A DNA stretch of 64,000 bases from Leptodactylus fallax (taxonomy: Eukaryota; Chordata; Amphibia; Anura; Leptodactylidae): NCBI GenBank assembly GCA_947044405.1, contig CAMRHE010000115.1:372001-436000 (forward strand). The letters run 5' to 3'. Within the stretch, counting starts at the first letter, position 1. Each line of letters starts with the position of its first letter. The notes below the pieces were generated by a model. That model was not told where the DNA came from, searched no databases, and saw nothing but the letters and a program-made list of their open reading frames with translations. Below, piece after piece: positions 22,694 through 33,779 of this stretch. Made by a program: the position numbers and the translations under genes.

Positions 22694-23521
22694 ATGGCAA
22701 AACATTTCTGGATTCACCTTGCATTACTCTCCTTCTTTCTGATACTGACGGTAGCCTCAAAGAAAGGAGGGAAAAGTAAAGGTGGTGGCTGGAATTCTGG
22801 AAGCAACCGAAATCCAAGTTACCCAAGCAACACTGGCACTGGAAGCAATTGGAACCCCAGCCACACTGGCAACCGAAATCCAAGTTATCCAGGCCATACT
22901 GGAAGCAATTGGAATCCCAACCACCCAGGCAACACTGGAAGCAATTGGAACCCTAACCACCCAGGCAATACTGGAGGCAACTGGAATCCCCACTACCCAG
23001 CCAATCCTGGTAGCAACTGGGGAAATAATTATAATCCCGGAGGGAGCAGCTACAACAAGCAGTTTAAGCCTCCTAAAACCAAGACCAACATGAAAATGGT
23101 GGCTGGTGCAGCTGTTGTAGGAGCAGCTTCAGGTTTCATATTAGGCAATGCATTTAGCAACATGAGGTATAATTTTGACAATGATATGGATTATCGTTAT
23201 TACAACAGCTACCGAAACCAAATGCCCAATCAGATTTACAGACCAACGTATGAAGGAAATCCATATGTGCCAGAAGACAGATTTGTCACTGACTGCTACA
23301 ATATATCCATGACCGAATATGTGATGAAGCCAAATGATGGGAAGAACATCTCCGACATAGACCAAACAGAATACAGAGTGAAGAGCACCGTAATCCGGGA
23401 GCTGTGTGTTAAACAATACAGAAGTGAATATCAATACTATAATAGCTCAGCCTTGAATCTGCTCTTTAGTCCGGGTCTCATCCTCTTCATCACACTTTTT
23501 GTATACTTTGTAGAAGAATGA
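22694..23521 (+). CDS. PRNP: Major prion protein (PrP), amphibian type
   Basis: This 275-residue protein has the full PrP layout in one exon. Residues 1-21 are a signal peptide, cleaved near Ala21-Ser22 before a basic KKGGKSKGGG stretch. Residues 36-111 are a Gly/Asn/Pro/Trp/His-rich repeat region with 12-residue units. A KTNMK motif leads into the conserved hydrophobic Ala/Gly/Val segment at 135-154. The globular domain follows, with Cys201 and Cys238 for the single disulfide. Glycosylation sequons are at Asn203 and Asn218 between the cysteines, and at Asn250. The C-terminus (253-275) is hydrophobic and fits a GPI-anchor signal with an omega site near Ser251/Ser252; it ends unusually in two Glu. 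PrP is a cell-surface, GPI-anchored glycoprotein; roles in copper binding and neuronal and myelin maintenance are known from mammals. The ATG at 22694 is chosen because it is the only one giving a signal peptide and it lies 11 bp after the acceptor. The frame is intact, so the gene is presumably functional. No Doppel or Shadoo features are present. Confidence 0.96.
   Translation: MAKHFWIHLALLSFFLILTVASKKGGKSKGGGWNSGSNRNPSYPSNTGTGSNWNPSHTGNRNPSYPGHTGSNWNPNHPGNTGSNWNPNHPGNTGGNWNPHYPANPGSNWGNNYNPGGSSYNKQFKPPKTKTNMKMVAGAAVVGAASGFILGNAFSNMRYNFDNDMDYRYYNSYRNQMPNQIYRPTYEGNPYVPEDRFVTDCYNISMTEYVMKPNDGKNISDIDQTEYRVKSTVIRELCVKQYRSEYQYYNSSALNLLFSPGLILFITLFVYFVEE
22901..23008 (+). repeat. PRNP: In-frame 36-bp tandem repeats of the PrP N-terminal region
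   Basis: Residues 70-81 and 82-93 are the identical unit GSNWNPNHPGNT, and 94-105 is a diverged third unit (GGNWNPHYPANP). More degenerate units precede them from about residue 36 (NRNPSYPSNT, GSNWNPSHTGN, RNPSYPGHT). Each core unit has one Trp and usually one His beside Pro/Gly, similar in composition to PrP repeats of birds, turtles and mammals, where His side chains bind copper. Copper binding here is inference. Confidence 0.9.
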
Positions 23522-24176
23522 TGTGAGAAAGCGATGCCAATGAGTGGAAAAGCATTCTGTATATATAGATGAAATCAATGCAGATGTCCTGCTCCACTGC
23601 CTAATCCAATATTTTTCTTCTGATTCCCTGTATCATTGGAATGTAATGGGATGCCCCTTTTCAACATATGCTGTGTCCTATATTAGTGTACACATCACAC
23701 ATCAGAGCTGTATATATAAAAAGAAGCGATCTGTCCGTCTTGCTTGGATACAGGTCTTAACCACCATGTTAGTAATATAAACTTTTTTAATTTTTGTAAA
23801 AAAAAAAAAAAATCTGCCTTCACTGTGTTTTAGTTTTTATTGTTTTTTTGTATTTCTTTTCTCTTTTTGTTTCAACCACCCAGCTCCCTTTTCATGGCAA
23901 GGTTATTTAATATCTAAAAATCCATAGCGAACATAAAGGCTAGTATGACGTTGAGTTTCCTGCACTGAGTTTAATATGTAAGTTTTTTTTAGTGGTTGTC
24001 ACCAGTTATAAGTATGTAGAGAAAAAAAAACGATAAAGGACTGTCGTCAAATCTCAGCTACACTGGACTGTGCAGATACCGCAGCAACAATATTACACAG
24101 ATGGACTATAAATGGACCAAATGGTCAATCAAAAATTTCACCCCATAAAATTTTGGGATAATTTGAGTATGTGGTT

Positions 24177-24182
24177 AATAAA
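24177..24182 (+). promoter_or_regulatory. PRNP: Candidate polyadenylation signal AATAAA (proximal)
   Basis: First canonical hexamer after the stop codon, giving a 3' UTR of about 0.7 kb. The downstream GAGAGTTGGAGCTGG is only weakly GT-rich. Confidence 0.4.
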
Positions 24183-24517
24183 ATATGAATAATTACAAGG
24201 TCCTGAGAGTTGGAGCTGGTCAATGCATCCAGTAGATGAATGCTGTTATACCTTGCAGCCATATGCTCCATCAAGTATGTTGACGACAATGGTTTCATGT
24301 CTTACTAACCTCTTGGTTGATTCCAATGAAGTTTCTATGGGTAGAGAAAGAAAGTCTGAATCAAATGTAAAGCTTGAAACGTAAGAGACTTATTGAAGAA
24401 TAACAACAAGTTGTTTGCGTATAGTATGTCCTGTCGCGATACCTTTGTCTTTATCTAGGGTCACATACTTTTGCGGTGTCAGCCATCCTATAAACAGCCA
24501 ACAAAAACATGAAAACC

Positions 24518-24683
24518 ATAAAGGAAACCTTTCACATGAAATATACAGTACAATCTATAGGAATGACATGTTATACTGAATCTCCTTCCATAAAATTATA
24601 CATCAATCTGCTCACCTCCTCTTGCTCTATAATATACTATCTGCAGATCAGACTGCATTTTTCATGTGACAGATTCCCTTTAA
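24518..24683. mobile_element. Short MITE in the PRNP 3' flank
   Basis: The left end AAGGAAACCTTTCACATGAA and the reverse-complemented right end AAGGGAATCTGTCACATGAA are inverted repeats about 165 bp apart. The right flank is TTAA (24680-24683); the left flank is ATAA, a probable decayed TTAA. Its right end contributes the AATAAA at 24693. Confidence 0.7.
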
Positions 24684-24692
24684 AATACTAAT

Positions 24693-24698
24693 AATAAA
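24693..24698 (+). promoter_or_regulatory. PRNP: Candidate polyadenylation signal AATAAA (at MITE edge)
   Basis: A canonical hexamer immediately beyond the MITE at 24518-24683, about 1.2 kb after the stop. The downstream sequence has weak GT content. Confidence 0.25.
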
Positions 24699-26365
24699 AA
24701 CCTGTATCACATTTGTACCAAGGTTTTATGGACATCTATTATCTTCAGTTTAATATGGATTTTACAAATGTGTTGGCCTAGACATATAAGAGTCATCCAT
24801 TCACGTTGCATGCCGCTCTGAAATCCGATGGCTAGGCGCATCTGTCATTGGTTTTTATCTAGAGGAGGTTTTGTGTAAGTATTGTAGGACGCCTCCTGAA
24901 CTCAGTGGTTATCGATTACTTTCTATGACCCCATGCACAAGACTGTAGTTATTTTCAGTATATTGTCCACAATTGCAGATAGTGTACAGATCCATTTATC
25001 TCTATGGCCCCAAATACACGTCCGTAGTTTTTACAGATCAGTGTCTTGGCTGTAGAAAGCCTCCACAAAATATGTTGTAGGTCCTATTGTTGTCTATATT
25101 TGATGCACAGATTTGTCTGTACAAGTGTATGGAAACATACAAGTCTTTTTGCGGATATGTGATTGCAGATGCCATACTGCAGACATGATTTTTGCAGAAT
25201 ACTAATCCGTTTGCAGACAGTAAAAACTACTACAGTTGTGTGCATGGACTTGTGTGATCATCTGGAGCAGAGAGTTCCTTATACTTGCCTCTTGCTCATA
25301 GATAGGGGTCCTTATTAGAGCACCCCAAAATTAGTTCAACATAGCCTAGTGTGCACCTTAAATGTTTTAAATGTCACACAAAATTTTCTTACGGAGAACA
25401 TTCTAGTTTGGCTTATACAGCAGTATCTTCATTTATTTTGCAGGGCCTGTTAAAGGGTCGGACATTGACTTAAAGAGTAGATACCCCCGATAAGTGGATA
25501 CTTTGCATACAAAAACTATATTTTCATCCATTAATACTAATACTATGATTTTCTGTCGCCATGAGATTGACATTTGTAACCAGTTGCTTTGGTTTGCTCC
25601 ATTCTGTAAACCTGTGATGTTAAGGTGAAGGGAATCCTAAACCTATAAGCTATATTGCTTAGTATACGAAATATCACTTTGCCAAGCATTCCAATATCAG
25701 TCCTAAAGCTTAAAAAATATAATAAGGTTTAATGATGATCCTGGTCCATGCAGTTACAGGGTACTTCACTTTTATAACATTTATAACACTTTTCATTGCT
25801 ATTTCTACATTTGTCCTTAAACTCAACATACAGTAGGTAAGAATTACACAAGCATTGCAGGCAGCATGCTGCTTACCTATGCTGTGATGCAGTATCTATA
25901 TAGGCAGTCAACATGTTGCATAATTCACATATGTATGCAGAATATAAGCTCAATACTACCAACATGACAGACATAGAGAGCATCATTCTGCAGCTCAAAT
26001 AGTGGACTCGTTGTATTTGTGGATATATACAATATTTTAGCATTGGGCCAAATGCAGCAAAAATGTCTCCGTTCATCTGAGAACTAGAGGTAACCCCATC
26101 TTATAGGTACTTGTCCAATGAGCCCTTATATTGCCAGATCTGCTATCTTGTACCTACCATACGTCAAGCACCCATACAGCATGTTTGCAGTGCAGATAGC
26201 TCCTATGTCTGCCTGCAGATTGTACAGCATCAGAATGGGTATTTATACATGAAATGTTATCTTTTCTGTTTAAACCAATGTATTGAATTGTGTTCTTGTA
26301 TCCTCAATGAACGTCTCTCATACATATAATGCATTATGTTTGGCACGTTGTATGTAACGGTTTAT

Positions 26366-26371
26366 AATAAA
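26366..26371 (+). promoter_or_regulatory. PRNP: Candidate polyadenylation signal AATAAA (distal)
   Basis: The hexamer is followed within 30-40 bp by a GT-rich element (GGGGTGGTTGTCGTCTTT), the best downstream element of the three candidates. Use of it would give a 3' UTR of about 2.85 kb. Confidence 0.4.
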
Positions 26372-26385
26372 CCACTGTGGATTAT

Positions 26386-26744
26386 ACAGACATCGGGGTG
26401 GTTGTCGTCTTTATCCAGGACAAATGACTGCATAAAAAGCCACTGGAATCCTCTTATAGAAATCACTGTACATCTCCCTTAAATAGCCAAAGCATCTTAA
26501 TGGTCAGGTAGAGTATGACAGAAGCCATTAGTGCTATTAATAGACAGGAAGAGGCATTAGGCACGTACCCAAAATAATTATTAGGTTTTTACTCCATCAA
26601 GCAGTTAATGGATTACTGTTCATCTGAAGGGAATCATTTCTATGGAATTGCATTTGTCACTGTGTGTAAACACCTCACCTGTTTGTGTAGTCATGTTTGT
26701 GGTAGGCCGTGGAAATATACTGTGTATATAACCTGTCAGATCAT
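26386..26744. other. Intergenic, no gene seen
   Basis: Unassigned sequence downstream of the distal polyadenylation candidate. Confidence 0.4.
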
Positions 26745-26747
26745 CTT

Positions 26748-26940
26748 TAGAGATGAGGGAAACCCCCAAGATTCATTTCGGATTCAGGTAGCATGATACC
26801 TTGATTCGCTTTGGGTCGAACAAGAAGAAGCGGAAATGAAATTATTATACTCTGGGGTCTCTTCAGTATAATAGGTGGATGCCCAGGGGATGTGTAAAAA
26901 ATAAAAAAATCATTCATACTCACTTTCCCTCTTTTGGGTC
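26748..26940. mobile_element. Second copy of the GATGAG-terminus foldback family
   Basis: It starts TTTAGAGATGAGGGAAACC, has a TTTGGGTCGAAC motif, then AGTATAATAGGTGGATGCCC and a TTCATACTCAC end. The order matches the repeat at 21051-21560 read in reverse. Confidence 0.55.
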
Positions 26941-27083
26941 TCCTCCCAACGTGACTTGAGTAGAATGAATGAAAGCAAGCAGAGATCTAGAAAACCATGG
27001 AAACTGATACAGAAAGTATATTGGTAAATATATTGGTATAACTTTTCATCATACAAATAATATTTGTCTGTCAATATTTGTCT

Positions 27084-27106
27084 GAAACTGGACAACCCCT
27101 TTAAGG
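27084..27106. mobile_element. Isolated right end of a TTAA-type MITE
   Basis: CTGGACAACCCCT followed by TTAA is the standard right end of this family. No partner left end is visible in the preceding 150 bp. Confidence 0.4.
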
Positions 27107-27122
27107 TGGATATACACATTAT

Positions 27123-27400
27123 ATTGAAGGGGTTCTTAAACTAATTTAAAAAGAATCCCTGGCCTCAGTGGTGACCTCTACACAAATGTCACATGGCCAA
27201 CTGGCCTCAGCAGTGACATGCTGTTTGTGTAAAAGTCGCCACTAAGACCAGTGACTGGGACAGCATTGTCAGCAGGAATTGGCAATAAATGAGATTGAGC
27301 AGCCACCATTGGAAACATGGGATCTGAGAAAGGTGAAGGTTTTTTTTTAGTATTTATTGCAAAGGGACTACTTTTCAAATTAGTTGGAGAGTCCCCTTAG
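27123..27400. mobile_element. Foldback MITE
   Basis: The left end AAGGGGTTCTTAAACTAATT and the reverse-complemented right end AAGGGGACTCTCCAACTAATT match apart from a few bases. The interior has two ACTGGCCTCAGCAGTGAC-like segments also seen in the MITE at 3166. It abuts the next palindromic element directly. Confidence 0.65.
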
Positions 27401-27401
27401 A

Positions 27402-27619
27402 CTAAGGCCCCACATTGCGGAAACGCATAGTTTTCTTTGTTGCAGATTTTGTTGTGTATTTTTGAGCCAAAACCTAAAGAATGGCTACAAAAGGAATGGG
27501 AAGTATATAGGAAGTTCTTATACTTCTACCTTTGCTCAATCCACTCCTGGCTTTGGTTCGAAAAACCACAGCAAAATCTGCAACAAAAAAAGCTGCGTTT
27601 CCGCAATGTGGGGCCTCAG
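27402..27619. mobile_element. Long palindromic MITE
   Basis: The outer 80 bp on each side are inverted copies. Both start with AAGGCCCCACATTGCGG or GAGGCCCCACATTGCGG, continue AAACGCA, then TTGTTGCAGATTTTG. The arms nearly meet, leaving a centre of about 55 bp, so the element can form an extended hairpin. Opposite-strand frames in it are not genes. Confidence 0.75.
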
Positions 27620-28589
27620 CTTTGAGAATTTTGCTACCTTGACTGACCATCCAATGTGTATGGGTGTGTCTCAACTATTCAATATGCCGGATACTTTGTC
27701 CGTCAGGGGCTCATTCCCTCTCCCCTTTCAGAGCACACACATGCTTGATAGAACACAGAGGCAGATTAAACTGTACCAGATTTATCAAAGTGTCTGTTGC
27801 TCTTTGATAAACCTGAGACATTCTTAGCCAATCTAAGATTACACCTACTATTAGTTCTTGGCACATTTTTGGCACACAAAGGTGCCATTTAAGCCACACC
27901 CATTTCTTGAGAAACCACACCCCTTTTGTCTAAAAAGAGACTTGATAAATGCGGTGCACAGCATGCTAGAAATTTTTTTGGTGCAAATTACGTCAGAATT
28001 CTGGGGCATTTTGGTTAATAAACGTCCCACACACTGTGCATGTGTATGCAGTGATCTGTAAAATAAAAAAACACCAGCCAAACGATTGTTCTTCCAAGAT
28101 CTAAGTAAAGTGCATGATCAGCTTTACTTATTTATGAATCAGAATTAGGAGTGTTTGTCGTCTGAGCAGTCACACCTCTACCAGCATGAATAGGAAGGAA
28201 ATGCCTCTACCTGCTGAACGTTAGACAAATCCCTGCAGAGATCACATGGGGTGGAAATATATTCCAGGGGACAAGCTGGAACAACTTGAAAAAGTTCCCC
28301 TGTATCCAGATTCTCCAGACTTGCTACTAATGAGTCATGTTGGAAAAGTTACTGTAAATTGTGAAAATTCCTTAACAAGACTCAAGGAGGGATTAGTAAC
28401 AAGCAAAATGTCACTTGAAGCTCCTTGACCCCAATACAAAATCTCTAAAACCTACTACCTAATACTGATGATCTCTTATGTGGCATTTAGTCTTTGGGGG
28501 CCCTTCAGGATCCAGGAGCAAACTCATTTTCAATAGTAAGGGCCCTTGCACAAGACTGAGTCTGTGCCGACTCTCAAGCAGAGAGGTGG
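27620..28589. other. Intergenic, no gene seen
   Basis: 27840-28000 has repeat-like inverted words (TTGGCACATTTTTGGCACAC). No coding region is recognised. Confidence 0.4.
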
Positions 28590-28971
28590 TGACTAGTGAT
28601 GAGCGAACCGCACAGTTCGGGTACGTGCCAAACATTGTGGGTTCGGGTTCGGCTCATCCCTAAAGCTGGTTGATTGACTGCTGAGAAGCCAATCAACCAG
28701 CTTTAAGCCCACAGACATCACAGACATGCCCAGTATGGGTATGGCTGTGATTGGTCAGGCGGGACTTGTGACCCCTCTGTGTAAGAGGCAGGGTCACAGG
28801 TCCCATTGCCATTCCAGCTAGTTAGGCTAGGTAGGGAGTGGATGCAGCTGCAGATAGGGACAGTCAGGGCCTTAGCTAAATCTAATAATTGTCCTTTTTC
28901 AGGGCAGTGCAGCGAGGTAGGGAGAGGAGACGGACACCGTGAGGGACAGTTAGCCTAGAAATAAGAATAGT
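28590..28971 (+). mobile_element. Terminal part of a GATGAGCGAAC-type repeat flanking the satellite
   Basis: Starts CTAGTGATGAGCGAACCG, then GTTCGGGTACG and GGGTTCGGGTTCGGCTCATC. This is the same end type as the repeats at 21560 and 26750. It also has an inverted pair AAAGCTGGTTGATTG with CAATCAACCAGCTTT (28662-28703). The sequence passes without a break into the first degenerate 42-bp units, so the satellite probably lies inside this element. The other end is outside the window. Confidence 0.55.
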
Positions 28972-29731
28972 GACAGTAAACTGTGTGTGTGTATAAACAT
29001 ACCGTCTCCTAGCACAGTAACAATAACTGTGTGTACCCATACCGTCTCCTAGCGCATTAACAATAACTGTGTGTGTACCCATACTGTCTCCTAGCGCAGT
29101 AACAATAACTGTGTGTGCCCATACCGTCTCCTAGCGCAGTAACAATAACTGCGTGTGTACCCATACCGTCTCCTAGCGCAGTAACAATAACTGTGTGTGT
29201 ACCCATACCGTCTCCTAGCGCAGTAACAATAACTGCGTGTGTACCCATACCGTCTCCTAGCGCAGTAACAATAACTGCGTGTGCACCCATACCGTCTCCT
29301 AGCACAGTAACAATAACTGTGTGTGTACCCATACCGTCTCCTAGCACAGTAACAATAACTGCGTGTGTACCCATACCGTCTCCTAGCACAGTAACAATAA
29401 CTGCGTGTGTACCCATACCGTCTCCTAGCGCAGTACCAATAACTGCGTGTACCCATACCGTCTCCTAGCGCAGTAACAATAACTGCGTGTGTACCCATCA
29501 GTAACAATAACTGTGTGTACCCATACCGTCTCCTAGCGCAGTAACAATAACTGCGTGTGTACCCATACCGTCTCCTAGCGCAGTAACAATAACTGCGTGT
29601 GTACCCATACCGTCTCCTAGCACAGTAACAATAATTGCGTGTACCCATACCGTCTCCTAGCACAGTAACAATAACTGCGTGTGTACCCATACCGTCTCCT
29701 AGCGCAGTAACAATAACTGCGTGTGTACCCA

Positions 29732-30225
29732 TACCATTTCCTAGTGCAGTAAAATAAACTGTGTGTGTACCCATACCGTCTCCTAGCGCAGTAACAATAA
29801 CTGCGTGTGTACCCATACCATCTCCTAGCACAGTGAAATTAACTGCGTGTGTACCCATACCGTCTCCCAGCACAGTAAGAATAACTGTGTGTGTACCCAT
29901 ACCATCTCCTAGCGCAGTAACAATAACTGCGTGTGTACCCATACTGTCTCCTAGCGCAGTGAAATTAACTGCGTGTGTACCCATACTGTCTCCTAGTGCA
30001 GTAACAATAACTGCCTGTGTACCCATACTCTCTCCTAGCGCAGTAACAATAACTGTGTGTGTACCCATACCGTCTCCTAGCGCAGTAACAATAACTGCGT
30101 GTGTACCCATACCGTCTCCTAGCACAGTAACAATAACTGCGTGTGTACCCATACCGTCTCCTAGCACAGTAACAATAACTGGGTGTGTACCCATACCGTC
30201 TCCTAGCGCAGTAACAAAAAACTGC
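29732..30225 (+). repeat. Higher-order block P, copy 1
   Basis: Ordered rare variants: CCATTTCC with AAAATAAACTG, GTGAAATTAAC, TCCCAGCACAGTAAGAATAAC, a second GTGAAATTAAC, CTGCCTGTG with ACTCTCTCC, AACTGGGTGTG and AACAAAAAACTG. Confidence 0.8.
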
Positions 30226-32830
30226 GTGTGTACCCATACCGTCTCCTAGCACAGTAACAATAACTGTGTGTGTACCCATACCGTCTCCTAGCACAGTAAC
30301 AATAACTGTGTGTGTACCCATACCGTCTCCTAGCACAGTAGCAATAACTGTGTGTGTACCCATACCGTCTCCTAGCGCAGTAACAATAACTGCGTGTGTA
30401 CCCATACCGTCTCCTAGCACAGTAACAATAACTGCGTGTGTACCCATACCGTCTCCTAGCGCAGTAACAATAACTGCGTGTGTACCCATACCGTCTCCTA
30501 GCGCAGTAACAATAACTGTGTGTGTACCCATACCGTCTCCTAGCGCAGTAACAATAACTGTGTGTGTACCCATACCGTCTCCTAGCGCAGTAACAATAAC
30601 TGCGTGTGTACCCATACTGTCTCCTCGCACAGTAACAATAACTGTGTGTGTGTCCCAGTAACAATAACTGCGTGTGTACCCATACCGTCTCCTAGCGCAG
30701 TAACAATAACTGTGTGTACCCATACCGTCTCCTAGCGCAGTAACAATAACTGCGTGTGTACCCATACCGTCTCCTAGCACAGTAACAATAATAACTGTGT
30801 GTGTACCCATACCGTCTCCTAGCACAGTAACAATAACTGCGTGTGTACCCATACTGTCTCCTAGCACAGTAACAATAACTGTGTGTACCCATACCGTCTC
30901 CTAGCGCAGTAACAATAACTGTGTGTGTACCCATACTGTCTCCTAGCACAGTAACAATAACTGTGTGTGTACCCATACCGTCTCCTAGCACAGTAACAAT
31001 AACTGCGTGTGTACCCATACCGTCTCCTAGCACAGTAACAATAACTGCGTGTGTACCCATACCGTCTCCTAGCGCAGTAACAATAACTGTGTGTGTACCC
31101 ATACCGTCTCCTAGCACAGTAACAATAACTGCGTGTGTACCCATACCGTCTCCTAGCGCAGTAACAATAACTGCGTGTGTACCCATACCGTCTCCTAGCA
31201 CAGTAACAATAACTGTGTGTGTACCCATACCGTCTCCTAGCACAGTAACAATAACTGCGTGTGTACCCATACTGTCTCCTAGCGCAGTAACAATAACTGT
31301 GTGTGTACCCATACCGTCTCCTAGCACAGTAACAATAACTGTGTGTACCCATACCGTCTCCTAGCACAGTAACAATAACTGTGTGTGTACCCATACTGTC
31401 TCCTAGCGCAGTAACAATAACTGGTGTGTGCCCAACTACCGTCTCCTAGCGCAGTAACAATAACTGTGTGTGTACCCATACCGTCTCCTAGCACAGTAAC
31501 AATAACTGCGTGTGTACCCATACCGTCTCCTAGCGCAGTAACAATAACTGCGTGTGTACCCATACCGTCTCCTAGCGCAGTAACAATAACTGCGTGTGTA
31601 CCCATACTGTCTCCTAGCGCAGTAACAATAACTGTGTGTACCCATACCCTCCCAGTAACAATAACTGTGTGTACCCATACCGTCTCCTAGCACAGTAACA
31701 ATAACTGTGTGTACCCACTCAGTAACAATAACTGCGTGTGTACCCATACCGTCTCCTAGCACAGTAACAATAACTGCGTGTGTACCCATACCGTCTCCTA
31801 GCGCAGTAACAATAACTGCGTGTGTACCCATACCGTCTCCTAGCGCAGTAACAATAACTGTGTGTGTACCCATACCGTCTCCTAGTGCAGTAACAATAAC
31901 TGCGTGTGTACCCATACTGTCTCCTCGCACAGTAACAATAACTGTGTGTGTACCCATACCGCCCACCAGTAACAATAACTGTGTGTACCCATACCGTCTC
32001 CTAGCGCAGTAAAAATAACTGCGTGTGTACCCATACCGTCTCCTAGCACAGTAACAATAACTGCGTGTGTACCCATACCGTCTCCTAGCACAGTAACAAT
32101 AACTGTGTGTGTACCCATACCGTCTCCTAGCGCAGTAACAATAACTGCGTGTGTACCCATACCGTCTCCTAGCGCAGTAACAATAACTGCGTGTGTACCC
32201 ATACCGTCTCCTAGCACAGTAACAATAACTGCGTGTGTACCCATACCGCCCACAGTAACAATAACTGTGTGTGTACCCATACCGTCTCCTAGCACAGTAA
32301 CAATAACTGTGTGTGTACCCATACTGTCTCCTAGCGCAGTAACAATAACTGCGTGTGTACCCATACCGTCTCCTAGCGCAGTAACAATAACTGCGTGTGT
32401 ACCCATACTGTCTCCTAGCACAGTAACAATAACTGTGTGTACCCATACCGTCTCCTAGCACAGTAACAATAACTGTGTGTGTACCCATACCGTCTCCTAG
32501 CACAGTAACAATAACTGCGTGTGTACCCATACCGTCTCCTAGCGCAGTAACAATAACTGCGTGTGTACCCATACCGTCTCCTAGCGCAGTAACAATAACT
32601 GCGTGTGTACCCATACTGTCTCCTAGCGCAGTAACAATAACTGTGTGTGCCCATACCGTCTCCTAGCGCAGTAACAATAACTGTGTGTGTACCCATACCG
32701 TCTCCTAGCACAGTAACAATAACTGCGTGTGTGCCCATACCGTCTCCTAGCGCAGTAACAATAACTGCGTGTGTACCCATACCGTCTCCTAGCGCAGTAA
32801 CAATAACTGCGTGTGTACCCATACTGTCTC

Positions 32831-33277
32831 CTCGCACAGTAACAATAACTGTGTGTACCCATCAGTAACAATAACCGTGTGTACCCATACCGTCTCCTAG
32901 CAAAGTAACAATAACTGTGTGTGTACCCATACTGTCTCCTAGCGCAGTAACAATAACTGCGTGTGTACCCATACCGTCTCCTAGCGCAGTAACAATAACC
33001 GTGTGTACCCATACTGTCTCCTAGCACAGTAACAATAACTGTGTATACACATACCGTCTCCTAGCACAGTAACAATAACTGTGTGTGTACCCATACCGTC
33101 TCCTAGCACAGCAACAATAACTGCGTGTGTGCCCATACCGTCTCCTAGCGCAGTAACAATAACTGCGTGTGTACCCATACCGTCTCCTAGCGCAGTAACA
33201 ATAACTGTGTGTGTACCCATACCGTCTCCTAGTGCAGTAACAATAACTGCGTGTGTACCCATACTGTCTCCTCGCAC
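32831..33277 (+). repeat. Higher-order module Q, copy 1
   Basis: CTCGCAC at 32831, a 28-bp short unit, CAAAG at 32901, GTGTATACACAT about 140 bp later, and CTCGCAC again at 33271 (370 bp after CAAAG). Confidence 0.85.
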
Positions 33278-33779
33278 AGTAACAATAACTGTGTGTGTAC
33301 CCATCCCCCAGTAACAATAACTGTGTGTACCCATACCGTCTCCTAGCGCAGTAAAAATAACTGCGTGTGTACCCATACCGTCTCCTAGCACAGTAACAAT
33401 AACTGTGTGTGTACCCATACCGTCTCCTAGCGCAGTAACAATAACTGCGTGTGTACCCATACCGTCTCCTAGCGCAGTAACAATAACTGCGTGTGTACCC
33501 ATACCGTCTCCTAGCGCAGTAACAATAACTGCGTGTGTACCCATCAGTAACAATAATTGTGTGTACCCATACCGTCTCCTAGCGCAGTAACAATAACTGC
33601 GTGTGTACCCATACCGTCTCCTAGCGCAGTAACAATAACTGCGTGTGTACCCATACCGTCTCCTAGCACAGTAACAATAATTGCGTGTACCCATACCGTC
33701 TCCTAGCACAGTAACAATAACTGCGTGTGTACCCATACCGTCTCCTAGCGCAGTAACAATAACTGCGTGTGTACCCATA

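Larger units (their letters stand above)
23522..26385 (+). other. PRNP: PRNP 3' untranslated region and downstream sequence
   Basis: No coding exon follows the TGA at 23519-23521. A 15-A run at about 23799-23813 is genomic. Three AATAAA signals are possible ends (24177, 24693, 26366). The second lies at the edge of a MITE, so it is less likely to be ancestral. The whole stretch has only short frames with no recognised domains. The actual 3' UTR length cannot be read from sequence alone. Confidence 0.5.

Noticed and set aside
22757..23434. Antisense and alternate-frame reading frames over the PRNP exon
   Set aside because: They are shadows of the repetitive, Gly/Asn/Pro-rich PRNP coding sequence.
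26608..26796. Cys-rich 62-codon frame
   Set aside because: Its end runs into a dispersed repeat, and it has no partner exon or recognisable fold.
23522..28972. Doppel (PRND) or Shadoo gene downstream of PRNP
   Set aside because: No frame here has a signal peptide, paired cysteines, a hydrophobic Ala/Gly tract or a GPI tail.
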